Source: Botryotinia globosa (Eukaryota > Ascomycota > Leotiomycetes > Helotiales > Sclerotiniaceae). Taken from it: a DNA stretch of 64,000 bases. Positions 24,436-36,761 of the stretch are shown in pieces; the first letter of the stretch is position 1; each line of letters opens with the position of its first letter. The stretch covers positions 1,736,001-1,800,000 of the forward strand of contig RCSZ01000003.1 in NCBI GenBank assembly GCA_014898425.1, given 5' to 3'. Below the pieces are notes generated by a model. It ran no database searches. It worked only from the letters and a program-made list of their open reading frames with translations, and was not told the DNA's origin. A program made the translations under genes and the position numbers.

Positions 24436-26341
24436 ATTGTTTCAGACTCTATAATAATAATCCTTTGTGAGGCCTCTGCTTCGAAATCAAGACCAAAAAT
24501 TATATAATCACTGTGGGTCTGAGGATGAGATAAGATTAAACCGTGGACTCGAATCTCATAGTGCCACGTGATTGTATCGATAGATTGGGTGTCTACTCTG
24601 AAGCTGATCTGGTAGTGTGGCAACAATGAATTCTTATTTATGCAGAAATTCTTATGATACAACGTCACAAAATCCGTGCTTGGTTTTGTATTTTTCGCGA
24701 AACATATATAGATATTGGGTCCCTCATGTACGCCATTTCTGGACTCCTGTCACAATATTTTTGTACTTACTTTGCGTTCTCTAAATTTCGAATAGTTTCG
24801 CGATAATCTACCTGGCATTCATAGGTTTTGGTCTATATTTTCATGTGGTTTAGACAAGTGCGTCTATCTTCCTATCACCATATACTTACTTTGGTATTTC
24901 ATTTATTCGCGTTTGATTTCCTTTGCAACGGCAGTACTGCAAATTAACTTGGAGTTCAATCATTAAATGATAAACAAGATTCACAACGTTTGCACTTGAT
25001 ATTACCGATTTCACTCTTCTCATCCTGTCCCGTAGCATAGCCAATTTCGCTACAGCGTTGCGGTATGCCTTCTGTGTGGATGTACCTCGATGATGGGAGA
25101 TAGCGATAACACAGAGGTCATCAGACGAAGATGACGTCGCTGGTGAATTTTGGGAGACGAAGCAAGTGGTTCGTTTGTTCATTGGCCAATCCAAATTTCT
25201 TCTGGTCCATCATGATGATGAAGTCTGTCTTCATGTTTGTGGCGAAAAGCGAAATTGTGACCAGATGAAAAATCGTGTTCTCAGAACACCCGCTCTACTT
25301 TTCTTTCAATTCCGACTTTCATTCGAAGTTCAAGATCCCAAGTAAGTATTTCGATCAAGCGTATATTTGGAAGCGGTTTGCTTGTGGCCTGGAGTTGCCA
25401 GTCCGTAGCGCTTATGATTCATTGTTGAGTGTTTGCGAGCTTTTGAATAATAGAGATATTCACAGATATGGACGACATCGTTAAAATGATTCCGGTGGAA
25501 AAGGAAAATCCAGAGCAGAAGAAACTGATATTGGCGAGCATGATTCGTACATACACCCCCAACACAGAATGTGACGAAGGATGATACACCCTCACCCATC
25601 TCAACAGATCTATGAAAGAACGAGGTAATCAATCTCTCCACACACGTAGAACCTCCCGTATCTGCCTTCTCACTTTCACCTCCATGCCAGTCAACAATTT
25701 CTCGTTTCAACACCTTGCTATAGCATTCTGCGATACCTAACGCTGAATGGTCAAGCACAGCCTGCTGTCAGAGGGGATGATCATCAAGTGTCGCTGAGGA
25801 TACTCGAGAAGAACAGAAGTTTGGCCCATAGCCAGGGTGATGAAATACAGTCATGGCAATATTGACGCCTCCCATAGAACGAGTGCATACACACAATGTT
25901 GCTCCCAGGTAACTTGCAGAGAATTTGTGGGCAATTTGAAATGTTCACGCAGCCAGAGTAAGTTCTCCAGATACCTCTCTGGGAAATTGACGTAGTCAGA
26001 GTAACTCTTGACCTCAGAATCAGTCTCATAGATGTCAGGAATGGTTTAATCGCTGCAGAATTCTAGATCATGACAGTACGACAATTCTTCTACCTTTCGA
26101 TCGCGAAATATTCTTGCCAGTGAGCATGAAACCGAGTCTTGGGAGTCCAGCCATGGAGGGAGATCTGCAATTGGGGATATACAATACTGCAAATAGGTCC
26201 AATAAATTAATAACAAGCAAGTATCGATAGAGAGTGGCCTTTAAACACAGACAGAACGAAACAGCCACTAAAGGCTTGAAAGAAAAGAGCAAGGTACATT
26301 TCCAAAATTCAATGCAAAAAGCAACTCAACGTATGGAATGA
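24436..26341. other. Region with degenerate coding fragments, no intact gene
   Basis: Base composition returns to normal. On the minus strand about 26037-25835 an open stretch reads NFPERYLENLLWLREHFKLP and then WEQHCVYALVLWEASILP before a stop. ORF 25758-25330 (minus) continues the same strand in a different frame. These look like pieces of one broken gene, which I cannot identify. No complete reading frame or exon chain could be assembled. Confidence 0.4.
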
Positions 26342-26998
26342 GGAAACAATGGCCGAGACGATTTCTTCTCGCATCTATTGCGCGAAAAAGAAAATGGACC
26401 AAAGATTACTCGCGAATTCATTCTAGCGCAATCTAATACGCTTATTGTAGCCGGCTCGGAAACCACCGCCACTTTTCTTATAGGGGTGGTAACGCACTAA
26501 TACCTTCTCCACAGGCCTGAAACACTACGACGTCTTCAAGAAGAGAGCCGCAATGCATTCACATCTTCAGAAGATATCACAAGCAATTCCACAGCAGCCC
26601 CTCCATATCTTGCTGCTGTAATTGAAGAAGGTCTTCGCATCTACCCACCTGTACCAATAGGTCTCCCACGCGAGTGTCCAGGCGCTATGATCGATGGCCA
26701 CTGTGTTCCAAAAGGCGCAGTTGTCTACGTCTCTGGCTACATTGCTACCCATAACGAAGAATATTTCGCCGACGCTGACGAATTTCATCCTGAGAGATAT
26801 CTACCTTCTTCCCACCCATTTTATGATCTTCGATATCAAAATGATAACAAAGATGCGAGTAAACCCTTTTCTATGGGTACCAGAGCATGTCTGGGGGTTA
26901 ATCTGGCGTATATGGAAATGCGGGTTGTTTTGGCGAGATTAGCGTGGGAATTTGATTGGGAAAGGGATTCGAAATTGGTGGTGGTTAGAGATGAGTAG
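26342..26998 (+). pseudogene. Cytochrome P450 relic (C-terminal half, in-frame stop)
   Basis: One frame from 26342 to the TAG at 26996-26998 carries the C-terminal hallmarks of a class II fungal P450: I-helix IVAGSETTATF, helix-K EEGLR (ExxR), the PERYLP segment, and heme loop FSMGTRACLG with its Cys ligand. Three things break it. A TAA at 26498-26500 falls in frame between the I-helix and YLLHRPETLRRLQEE. The frame is closed by a TGA at 26339, so about the first 270 residues expected of the family are missing. The protein also stops soon after the heme domain. A 26-nt GT-AG segment spans the TAA but is too short for an intron, and removing it would shift frame. The family resembles secondary-metabolism P450s. 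Confidence 0.85.
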
Positions 26999-27545
26999 GG
27001 AAGGTGTTATCTAAAGGCGTTTTGTTTTCTTTCTTTCTTTTTCTTGTACAGAAATAATTCTCGTGGCAACAGTTCATGATCCTGGGAAATTTGGATAATA
27101 AGAGGGTGGAATACAAATTATACTCTCTCCTGTAGCGTTCCGTCCCGAGTCCCGAATCCGAGAACGACTTGAGACAACTAGAGGTAGCTAGGTGCTTACC
27201 ATCTTTGAGAACTTGATGCTGGAAGCCGTGAACTAGATATGTGTGTATATTGTACATGTATACATGTATACAAGCTGCAAGGACAACAGGGGAGTTTGAT
27301 GGAAGGTGCATGAAAGTTCATCGAGGGACGATGTGTTGTTTGAGTTGTGAAATTACAATTTGTTGAAGTGGCTTTATATCGGTCATGAGATGTGTTTCTT
27401 GATGAAGATATTTCAAGAAGGGTGGTTGGTGTTGTGTTGGGAACATTGGATTGTCTGATAAACATCTCCAGAAACACAAACACGGCATGGAGACGGAGTA
27501 GTTTAATGTAATGTAATGGGAGAATATATATATAGGTATATACAT

Positions 27546-27587
<42 letters not shown>

Positions 27588-28330
27588 TCGCAGATATTCT
27601 CGCAAACACTTTCCAAACCACAAGTCAAAAAAGAAAAAGAAGAAAAAAATCATCCCCGCAGCTTCGGATAAGATAGAGAGATTCCGAATCATCCCTGTCT
27701 GCCACCGATAAGCATAATTGCCCCACGCAGCTTACTAATAATAATAATAATTCAGGAAAATTTCAAGGGACGAAGCCAGAGCGGAGTACGCCTTTCCAAT
27801 TAATTCTGGACCTTCCAAAAGAGTCATACAAATAAATAAATAATTAAATAATTAACATGATACCACGTTCTTTTGCCTTTTCTTTCTTTCGTTGTTTAGC
27901 CCTTCAAAAGTTCTCTTCGTTTCAATCTTATAAGACACGAACGAACTTCTGCTTTTGTTGCTTCAATTTGTGTTCATCGGGTCTGTCTTACGGTCTCACG
28001 GTCTCACCGTCTTATTGTTTAATGTTTTAATATGAAGTGTATGAGTTTGAGTTGCACAATATACATATAGAAAGGTAGGTCAAAACCGTTTTCTTTGGAT
28101 ACTGTTGCCATCTGGGCCCAATTGGGTGGATGTAGTGGATGGGGAATTCTAAATGAGGGTGTTACGAGATTGGTGTATCGATGGACCCAATCCTCCTCTC
28201 ACGTATATGCTCTTCCTATATTATCTCTTTGCTTCCAATTGGGGTCTCTGTTCCTTCAACTCTTACGTTTTACCTCCGTGAAAGCAAAGGCAATAGAGAC
28301 AATCACTAATTCGACAACCGCAACAATAGA
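26999..28330. other. Intergenic region upstream of the NCS1 permease
   Basis: It contains a TA microsatellite at 27549-27585 and pyrimidine/purine-rich tracts. GATA-type sites CGATAA near 27706 and GGATAA/AGATAG near 27665-27673 lie about 620-670 bp upstream of the permease start. The stretch 27880-28330 is T/C-rich, as expected for a promoter and leader. No gene is supported. Confidence 0.5.
27549..27585. repeat. (TA)n dinucleotide microsatellite
   Basis: Uninterrupted TA/AT repeat of about 37 bp, flanked by TACATAGGTATA-type sequence and TTCTCGCAGATATTCTCGCA. Confidence 0.93.
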
Positions 28331-30065
28331 ATGTCTCCAAACGAGCAAATAGCTTCTTCGGATCCCTCTCACGATGTAGAGAAAGGTCCCTCAAGCGGAC
28401 TCCCATCCCCTCACGACCCTCTCGCTCTCTCGCCCTCAATATCCCCCACGCGCGATATTACAGATCCTGCGATTTCTCGTCCTCAGAATCGTTTCTTTAC
28501 TCTCACTGCACGAATTGAAAATCTTCTTGGTTTGGAAGCGCGGGGTATTCACCGTGTGCTCCCCGCAGAACAAACCACCAAATCTACCCTATCTTTCCTA
28601 CAAATTGTCGTGCTATGGTTTTCGATCAATACTGCGCCGCAAAATATTACTTTAGCGAGCATTGGGTCTAGTGTTTATGGGTTGGGCTTTTTGGATGCGA
28701 CACTTTGTAGTGTTTTTGGGGCAGTGGTAGGAATTTTACCGGTGGCATATACGGCAGGTTGGGGGCCTTGGAGTGGAAATAGAACTATGGTAGGTGGCTC
28801 CTTTATTGCGATTGGTGTTCTTGTGTCTTGTGGATTGTTGGAGTTTTTAAATGTGGCCATCAATTTTGCTACTGGGATATTGAGGTCTATCGGCCCCTGA
28901 GGTGAAAACTGACTAACCGAGTATTTAGATATGCGCTCGATTCACAATGGGATGGTGGCCAGTAAAGATCTGTGTGATTTTGAATGTGGTCATCTTATTA
29001 GGATATTCTATGATTGATGCAGTAGTAGCTGGTCAAATGTTATCTGCTGTATCACCAAATGGTAGCCTTTCAGTGGAAGTTGGAATAGTCGTTTCGGCTA
29101 TCTTAACATTCTCGGTCACAACATTCGGCATCAAAATATTTCATCACTACGAGAGATTTGCCTGGATTCCTCAAACATTCGTTCTCCTGATTTTAGCAGG
29201 AACTGCAGGACCGAAATTTGACCTCCATAGTAAACCTACAGTTGAAGGCGCAACGCTTGCCGGGAACCGACTTTCATTCTTTTCGATTTGTCTTAGCGCC
29301 GCAGTCACATATGCTCCTATAGCAGCCGATTTCTTCGTCTACTGCGATCCAAAAATCGCTTCTCGTTGGAAAGTTTTTGCGGCAACTCTACTCGGTCTTT
29401 CTCTCTCCTTCACACTCACTTTTGTCATAGGAGCCGGTCTCTCATCTGGTATCGCTAATAACCCTTCTTGGGAAGCGGCAGGTGCAGGTACAGGTGCTCT
29501 TATAGTAGCTGGGTTTGAAAGTCTAGGTGGATTTGGCAAATTTTGCTCCGTGATTGCTGCGTTGGGCTTAATCGCCAATATGGTACCGCCTACCTATTCT
29601 TGTGGTATTGATTTCCAAATTCTAGGCCGTTATCCGGCCATGGTTCCGAGATTCTTGTGGAATACATTTGGAGTGGTAGTATTTACCGTCTGCGCACTTG
29701 CAGGACGTAATGATCTTTCCGAGATCTTCACCAATTTCCTATCCTTGATGGGATATTGGGTTGTACTTTGGATTGTCATTACCTTGGAAGAAGAATTCAT
29801 ATTTAGACGTCGTAGAAATCCTACGTTTGTATGGAGTGACTGGCATAAACAAGAGAAAATGCCGCTGGGAATTGCGGCATTGGTGGCGTTTTGTATAGGG
29901 TGGGTCGGAGCAATTTTGTGTATGAGTCAATATTACTTTATCGGACCGCTTGCGAAAATGGTAGGGAGTGAGGGGGGTGACATGGGCAACTACGTTGGGT
30001 TTGCCTGGGCCGGGTTGGTGTACCCCGTGTTGAGATGGTGGGAGCTGAGGAAGTTTGGTAGATAG
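28331..30065 (+). CDS. NCS1-family purine/cytosine permease
   Basis: Two exons, 28331-28789 and 28929-30065, encode 531 residues. The 139-bp intron has donor GTAGGT, branch GACTAACC and acceptor ATTTAG, and joins GNRTM|ICARFTMGWWPVK. That block is the conserved loop of fungal FCY2/FcyB-type carriers. The N-terminus (~75 residues) is hydrophilic and cytosolic, and the signature GLEARGIHRVLPAEQT precedes the first membrane helix. Segments such as LWFSINTAPQNITLASIGSS and PPTYSCGIDFQILGRY fit the twelve-helix NCS1 fold. The family imports cytosine, adenine, hypoxanthine or related bases with protons across the plasma membrane. The exact substrate is not decidable here. There are no partner genes nearby, and the broken P450 upstream is unrelated. 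Confidence 0.92.
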
Positions 30066-33000
30066 AGAGACCTTTAGAGAGACCTTGGAAGAAGAGGGCT
30101 GAAGGACGGGCTAGATGTTGATGAACGGGATAGTTACGAAACTTATGATATATGGAAAAGTTATGGATGACAAAGGGATATGAACACTATAGTAACGGCT
30201 TTCAAAGATTTATATAAATGGGAATACGTTTTAGACACACATATCATTGGATATGGAAAATCAAATTCTATTCAATACACGTTGCAGAATGAATCATGTT
30301 TCTTGTCAAACTAATTGATCTGAACTTTATCCCGATCGTCAGATCGTCAGATCTTCAGAGGACTTCTCCGCTATTAACGGTGTAAGATACTTACCACGTC
30401 CTATCATGTCATGCTCGGAGTGGCAATGATGGGGAAGGTGAAACAGTCGAGTGAAATGGACACGTGGAGATTGTTCCCGGATATGGGGATTTGGATTTGG
30501 TCTTGATTTGATTTGATTTGATTGATGTGGGAGGGTTTAGGTGGGAGGACTGGATGAGAGGATTGAGGGGGATAGTAGAATGTATGCATATATGTTTTAG
30601 TATATATAGAGGGTTGTAGTGATGTGATGTTGTCTGATGGGATGGGATGGGATGAGATTGGATTGGATCATGTGGGAGGTTGTATTTGGGGAAGTTGGAG
30701 GGAGGGGGCTCGGGGGGTTGTGTTTTGTTTTGATGGAAAGGTTGATTTGAATGGATGTGAAGTTTTAGAGTTTAGGGATGGGGATGGGCATGGTGACCAT
30801 GGGGATATTGTGAGGTGGTGTACATGAAGCTGTGTAGGTATTTGTCCATGTAGATAGATATGTTCTATATGTCTTGTCTGCTAGATCGTGAAAGTCATCC
30901 CAGAATTTGATAATGGAATCATTCTGAGCTCGTCTCTTTTACGCTCTGTTGAAAAAGTGACAATTAGACTACTTGTCGGCTATTCATAATATGGTCAACC
31001 ACCCGTAGTCGGCAGAATTTTCTAATAGCCGGCAAGTAAGGATGATCTTCTTTCTCAATTGTCCAATCCCTTCTAACAATAAAAATGTGTTATGTAGTTT
31101 ATCGGTGCTTGACTAGTATCACATGATCCGCGTAATCTTCCTACGTCGTCGGTAAAATAAAAGCCGAACTTGATTTTGATTGTTCGAATCTTTGCAAGAA
31201 TGTTATAACTTATAAGATTGGGATGGCATATCAATCACATTTGAAACAATTGTATTTGAAGGGCTTGAAAGGATGATTGGCCTTTTGATTTTGTTCAAAC
31301 TTAATTGAAAGTATATTTCACAGAACAACCAAGGAAGATACTCGAATTGTTGATGTGGTCAAGCACGGTCTGGTTTTCCCCCTGATGTAGAGACAGACAG
31401 ACCCTTTATTCGGAATCTCAGATCCCTATACTTTACTGTATAGAGTTAACAGTGGGCTACTATTAACTTTAGTCATGTGTGTGGCGTGGGCTACGAGTCA
31501 ATGTGGACATTCTCCTGTCAATCAGTCCCTGCTAATACCCAGCGATGCAGCTAGCCGGTATGCTTGGGACATGCGAGAGCTGACAGACTGACAGTACTAT
31601 TGAATTTTTCAAGACAAGACAGAAAGATGCGAGAAATTGTGTATGTGTGAAAAATGACATCGTGATGTTCTGGAGCGTGTACCAATCAAGGGATTTGTGA
31701 AGAGATGAAGACTTTCTTCTGTCTATTCATCAACCGAAGAAAAAGGGAACTACTTTAGATGCAAGCGGAACAGACAGTCAAAGTTCCTCCGGCTTCAGAG
31801 TACTCGTAGACTCCAAGGCTAGTGTTAAGTCTAAAAGTTAATTTTTAATCTTTCTTTGGCAATTCTCTCCTTTATTCGTGCGCTATCAGCATTTTGAAAA
31901 TGGATACACTAGGACTAGATAGCTGCTCGTATTTCATTCATGTACGAAGTATCTGTGCAGTATTAGCCAATGTATCGAGGTAGGTGGGTATTCAAGCCAA
32001 CCGATACCAGGATACCAATTGCACATCACTCAGAGTTATATTACATATTATATTGCAGATGAGGTCATATCACCTTGATCTGCAGACTGCAGTACGAGTA
32101 AATTCAAATGAATGATTCTATTTTATTTTCCCTTTGACAATTCACCGCAAACAGACATCTTCAGCCACCATTCTATTTATATCATGGCCGGGGATCCCAA
32201 TTCATCAACCAATCGAATCTCTTCGGCTGTCGCGTGGCTTCAAACCTCACCTGCAGCCAAAATTCCATGCTTCAGCCACACAAAGCAACTATGCACTCGT
32301 TCGGATGGTCCGTCTGCTAAGAAAAACTCATTCGTGTTCCCAGTCAGTTCACAATCCAAAGTCAAAGAAAGGCCGAAAACAGTCTGAAGAGCAGACTGAC
32401 CTCGCTCATTTATCCAATTGGGGTATGTTACCGTATGTAGGTTACAGAGTTATACAAAGGCCTTGCATGGTGGATCGATCCGCAGGGGAACGACAGGGTT
32501 TGACGTGGGTGGCCCGGTTACGGTCTGTCAACGACTATGTATCTAGCATGACGGGATGTCTTGAAGATCGGGATACGATACGATGAGTGAGATAGATAGG
32601 TAGGTGGCAGGTATAAGAATGGACCATCTCCGTTTCTGGGAATTGCGTACAGTACGTTCGATATCTTTCTTCACGGATCAAATCATATTCCATCGTTTAT
32701 CTTGCAGTTCCTCTTTGACCTGCCTTATCCATTCAATTGCATTTACTGTCCCCGCTTTGCTGCAGGTCTATCTGTGAAGCCGTTTCATCTTCGTCTGAGT
32801 CCTGAGCATTTTTTTCGCCGAGGGCCAGTGCCTTTGGTTACATCTCTGTGGGGTAAAGTCTAGATTGGTAACGATTTACTTGGGAGATTCTCCGTACGAC
32901 TCTTTCTTTGTTTTGTTGAGAGAGGGGACGAGTATAGATACAAGAGACATCCGCTTTGGGGTTTTTTTCGTCTTGGTCTATCTCAACTTCATTTCCAAAT

Positions 33001-33164
33001 TCTATATCCGGATTCTATTTCGTTCATTGCTCAACGCGAGTGAAATATTTGATAGTTTGAAAACATACGGACTATCCACCTACCAAGGATATTTTTCTAT
33101 AATATCTCGAACAGATATTCACATCAATCCTCTCACATACGAGTCTTCGACTGCAGACCTCAAA
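30066..33164. other. Long non-coding stretch
   Basis: No supported gene. From about 30440 to 30830 the plus strand is G/T-rich and almost free of C (GGGATGGGATGGGATGAG-type repeats). Short ORFs such as 32134-32586 have no domain, signal or intron support. The sequence immediately before 33165 (CTCAAAATGC context) is the leader of the small secreted-protein gene. Confidence 0.55.
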
Positions 33165-33445
33165 ATGCAACTCTCGTCGACCTTTCTCTTCGTGACAGCT
33201 GCTGTACTCAGTACCTTTTCACTCGTTACAGCCACACCAATGCCTTGCAGCGATGTAAGTTTCTCCTCATCCTTCTTATCTATTTCACAATCTCTCTCGT
33301 CATTATATATTCCCGGAATTGAGAATGCAAAACTAACATGGATAACTAGGCGACAAGAGATCTTGTTCTCAGAGGAACCTTGGATCCAAGCGCATGCTGT
33401 AGTTATGGTGTATGTAAAGGGCTCGTAAATGTCCAAGGTGGTTGA
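33165..33445 (+). CDS. Small secreted cysteine-containing protein (61 aa), unknown
   Basis: Two exons, 33165-33254 and 33350-33445, encode 61 residues. The intron (95 bp) has a perfect GTAAGT donor, an ACTAACAT branch site and acceptor AACTAG, and both exons are phase 0. Residues 1-23 form a clear signal peptide (MQLSSTFLFVTAAVLSTFSL then VTA). The mature part starts near TPMPCSD and contains four cysteines, including an adjacent pair in DPSACCSYGVCKG. It has no lysine-rich or membrane segment. Short secreted cysteine-containing proteins of this kind are typical candidate effectors or cell-surface peptides in plant-associated fungi. That role is inference, and I do not recognise the family. 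The unspliced frame reads through to a different stop at 33426-33428, which is why the intron matters. Confidence 0.75.
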
Positions 33446-34835
33446 GCGAACTTTACCTTTAATGGTCCGAAGGGAAGATGATGAAAGAAACGGGACGTCA
33501 CTATCGTCGGTTCAAGAGACATTGAAGCACAGCCCGTTGTGGGATTGAATATTCGGGATATCAGGTTGGCGTTCATTACACGACATCACAATCTACACAA
33601 TCAGATTGGATTTTTGTTGGGTGTTCATGGCTATGATCACCTATTGGGTTACAAGGTCGCCACGAGCTTCAATACGGGCAAACGATCCATGGAGTTATGG
33701 AAATAGAATGAGGGCTCGACTTTACAGAACAAAATACTCGACAGTAGTTCGTGGGTCCAGGTTATGGATGTATATATGGGTTTCTGGTATAAATTACCAC
33801 GGGTCGTATGTAGAGTTCAATACATATGTATCATTTAGGAGATTTTTTTGAAGAAGGAACGAAAGTTTTGTGCCTCTTTTACATCCTTGATGTCGTGCGA
33901 CTTTTTGTTCAGCTCTGGATATCTGTGAGTATATAAAGCCTGCCACCATTGTCAAGACCACCACCGTCAAGGCCATCGATCTTCGGTGCAATCGGGTGAG
34001 AATATATAGTACAATGTATTGCTATTTCGGCTTTCTTGTATGATTCAGATAAACATCCATAATGTTACTGTAACTTTGCGAACTGGCCAATTCTACAGGA
34101 AAGTAAATCTTACCTCTGAGAGTTTAATCCACCTGGCATCTTCAATAGTTTGAGCTCTGAGTTATCAATGTTAATATCGCTAGAAAATATGCTATGCTAG
34201 ATAGACAACTGACACGCAAAGCTGAACTGAACCGAACCGAACCGAACTGAGCCACCTAGCAAGTAGCAAAACTACTCACGACTCAATACTCCCAGACATG
34301 TAAATCATAATGATACCCAACCTGGCCATCTTCGCAGAATAGACGACGCGCAAGCGAGGAAATCGGAGTCCTCGCATCTTCCCGCCATGATAATAATTAC
34401 CACCAGGTTGTGAATGTTGAACTTTGCAAGAAGAAATCATGTTTTCTTAACCTTATCTTATCTTTCCTTTCTTTCTTTCTTCAGCAAAACAAAACTTTCT
34501 TTCCTTTTTTGCCTCGTACGATTTGATTGATCGATTACTCGTGGCTTGGGCGTTCCGAGTACTAGGTACGCTACTGGAATTGACTAGTTATCGGTCTAGA
34601 CTCTAGATCTCTTGATCTTGTCTCAGATTTCGAGAGGGATTTGTTATAAAGTCACTTTTATATTCGGGTTTGGTAGGATTTATTTTGTTGGGAAGTCATT
34701 GGATTTATTGGATTGTATTCTCGCTGACTGTACGACCTGAAAAGACTTCTCTCCTCTCTTCTACCCCCTTCATTTCTATGCGCAAAACACAGTCATACAA
34801 TAGATATCTCACCTACCTCCTCACCCAAATACACC

Positions 34836-35363
34836 ATGGATCCCACCAAGATATCGATTCTCCTAAACAACACATCTCTCCTCATAACCGGCACCTCGCT
34901 CTTCATAAATGGAACTCTGATTAATGAGAATATGTATGAACATGCATCTGCGTGTACAGTTTATAACCCCCGCAGAAGCGATACCTCGCTCACGGTATTT
35001 TTTGTGTTTATTTTCCTCGCTGGTTCGTTTCTGGGATATGGGTTTGGGGCTGTGGAGAGGGTGGAATTGTTGTGGACGTGGAGGGCGGAGGGGAATTGGA
35101 TGGGGGGGAAATGTAAGGGGATGGTGGGGGCTGAGGAGCATAGGGAAAGGGATGGGGAGCATGAGACGGGGTTTACGTTGTTGGAGAGGAGGGAGGAGAG
35201 GGTTGAGATGGTGTTGGGGAGTGGGTGTGAGGGGGATGGGTTTGTTGAGGGAGGGGACATAGAGAGGGGATGGGGGTGTGGAGTTAGCTTGGCTGCGGAG
35301 GAGAATGTGGATGGTGTGATGGATGGCCCTTGGAGGGAACCGAATCTGTTTCCTTGTAATTGA
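34836..35363 (+). CDS. Hypothetical single-pass membrane protein (tentative)
   Basis: A single open frame of 175 codons starts in a good context (CACCATGG). The first ~50 residues contain several N-glycosylation sequons (NNTS, NGT). One clear membrane helix follows (VFFVFIFLAGSFLGYGFGA, ~residues 54-72), then a charged tail rich in Glu, Gly and Arg. The tail's composition follows from a very G-rich, C-poor plus strand, so the ORF could be longer than the true gene or accidental. I recognise no family. It is convergent with the CinA-like gene. Confidence 0.4.
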   Translation: MDPTKISILLNNTSLLITGTSLFINGTLINENMYEHASACTVYNPRRSDTSLTVFFVFIFLAGSFLGYGFGAVERVELLWTWRAEGNWMGGKCKGMVGAEEHRERDGEHETGFTLLERREERVEMVLGSGCEGDGFVEGGDIERGWGCGVSLAAEENVDGVMDGPWREPNLFPCN

Positions 35364-35609
35364 GGGAAGAATGTTGAGATGAGGAGAGGAGTGAAAAGTA
35401 AGAAAGAGGTGATTTGGGTGCAATGGGAACTAACCCTAAGGAAATTGAGGAAGACGAGTGGGATAGTTCATAGACATAGACGAGCAACTGCGCAACTTGA
35501 AGCTTACAAACTCTTTCACATCTCGTTTAATTTCCACCATCAGTCCCAGCCAAATTTATTTCGTAAAAATCTGATACACTACTTTCTCCCTCACCTATCA
35601 ACTCCCAAC

Positions 35610-36761
35610 TTAAAGCTTTGCATCACCCTTCAAAACATCTCTCAAAAATGCCAATGCCTCTTTTGCAAACGCAACCATGTTCCCCTCTCTATCACCACCC
35701 AATTCCGTACTCAAATCTTTCTTATACGTTCCTTTTTCCGTTGCGATAGCTAGGGCCACATATCCTCTTTTGGTTGTATCATGTATTAGCTCTCATCCAT
35801 GATGTATCTCCGACTTATCCACCATCCAATCGCCTATCCCCGCACTTGCCAGGGATAAAAGAATTGAAAAGAACAAGAAAGGAGAGAAGAAAATTATGAA
35901 AGCGAAAAAAGAAACGAAACCTACGGTTGTCTGTTCCTCCCCTCTCCACTAGCACCAGGTCCTGCAGTCCCACTCTCACAAATACAATAAGTACTTCCCA
36001 ATTTTCCCCTCACATTCTCAGCAATACCCGCCACGATATCTGGTGTAGGTCCACTATACGAAGCTATGGTTTCTGGGGTCCAACCGGCTTGTGGGTATGT
36101 CAGTATGTGTAAACACAAGAGATATCTCAAGAATGAAATAAACCAAACGGATAATTACCAAAAGCTATTCGCGATTCCAAAGTGTAAACCGTCAAACCAC
36201 CTTTAAACACCTTACTGGCACCGGGTGTACTGAGAATAGAAGCGGATATGATACCTCCCGCCGCCTGTTTATGTTAGATTCTTTCTCCTTTTCTTTTTTC
36301 ATACACATTCTATCTCCCATCACCCTTCTACTTAAACATCCTCAATTCCTATTTCCCACCCCCAAAGCCAACTGAATCACAGCCAGATATCCAAGAGTAA
36401 ATAATCCAGGCCACAAAGCAAAAAACAAGACTTCCTCCCGAACCTCCCGATCAATCACATAACTTTCACTCTAACTTCCACTCCAAACCACACACCACAC
36501 CACAAACCCTAAAAGGCAACAACAAGAAAGCAAATAAAAACATACCGTCTCAGCTACACTAACAGTTTCCCCTCTCTCCTTCAATAATTTCGCAACTTCA
36601 ATCACCACTTCCTTTACTTTCTGTGGCGGGAATTCCTTTGCTTCAGACATTGTGTTTGAGAATCTCTTGGGTCCGATATATTGAGGTTGAAAGGAAGTGG
36701 ATGGTTTATGAAATAATGATAAACGACAGAGAATCTTTGGTGAAAAGAGTTGTGATTTCAT
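35610..36761 (-). CDS. CinA C-terminal domain protein (nicotinamide-nucleotide amidase-like)
   Basis: Four exons on minus, 36761-36546, 36264-36159, 36087-35925 and 35766-35610, encode 213 residues. Every junction keeps frame: SVAET|AAGGIISAS, ESRIAF|AGWTPET, NRQP|GYVALAIATEKG. The domain is the ~160-residue CinA/PncC amidase, which in bacteria converts NMN to NaMN by deamidation. GTAGP and GGDREGN are conserved blocks. The first 37 residues (MKSQLFSPKILCRLSLFHKP...) look like a mitochondrial targeting peptide. A second Met at 36650 (MSEAKEF) would give a 176-residue cytosolic form. The position that is Ser in bacterial AESCTGG motifs is Thr here (see findings). Confidence 0.9.

Noticed and set aside
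26473..26498. 26-nt GT-AG segment around the P450 stop codon as an intron
   Set aside because: It is too short for a spliceosomal intron, and its removal shifts frame to an immediate TGA.
32134..32586. 150-codon plus ORF
   Set aside because: No recognisable domain, no splice context, composition not clearly coding.
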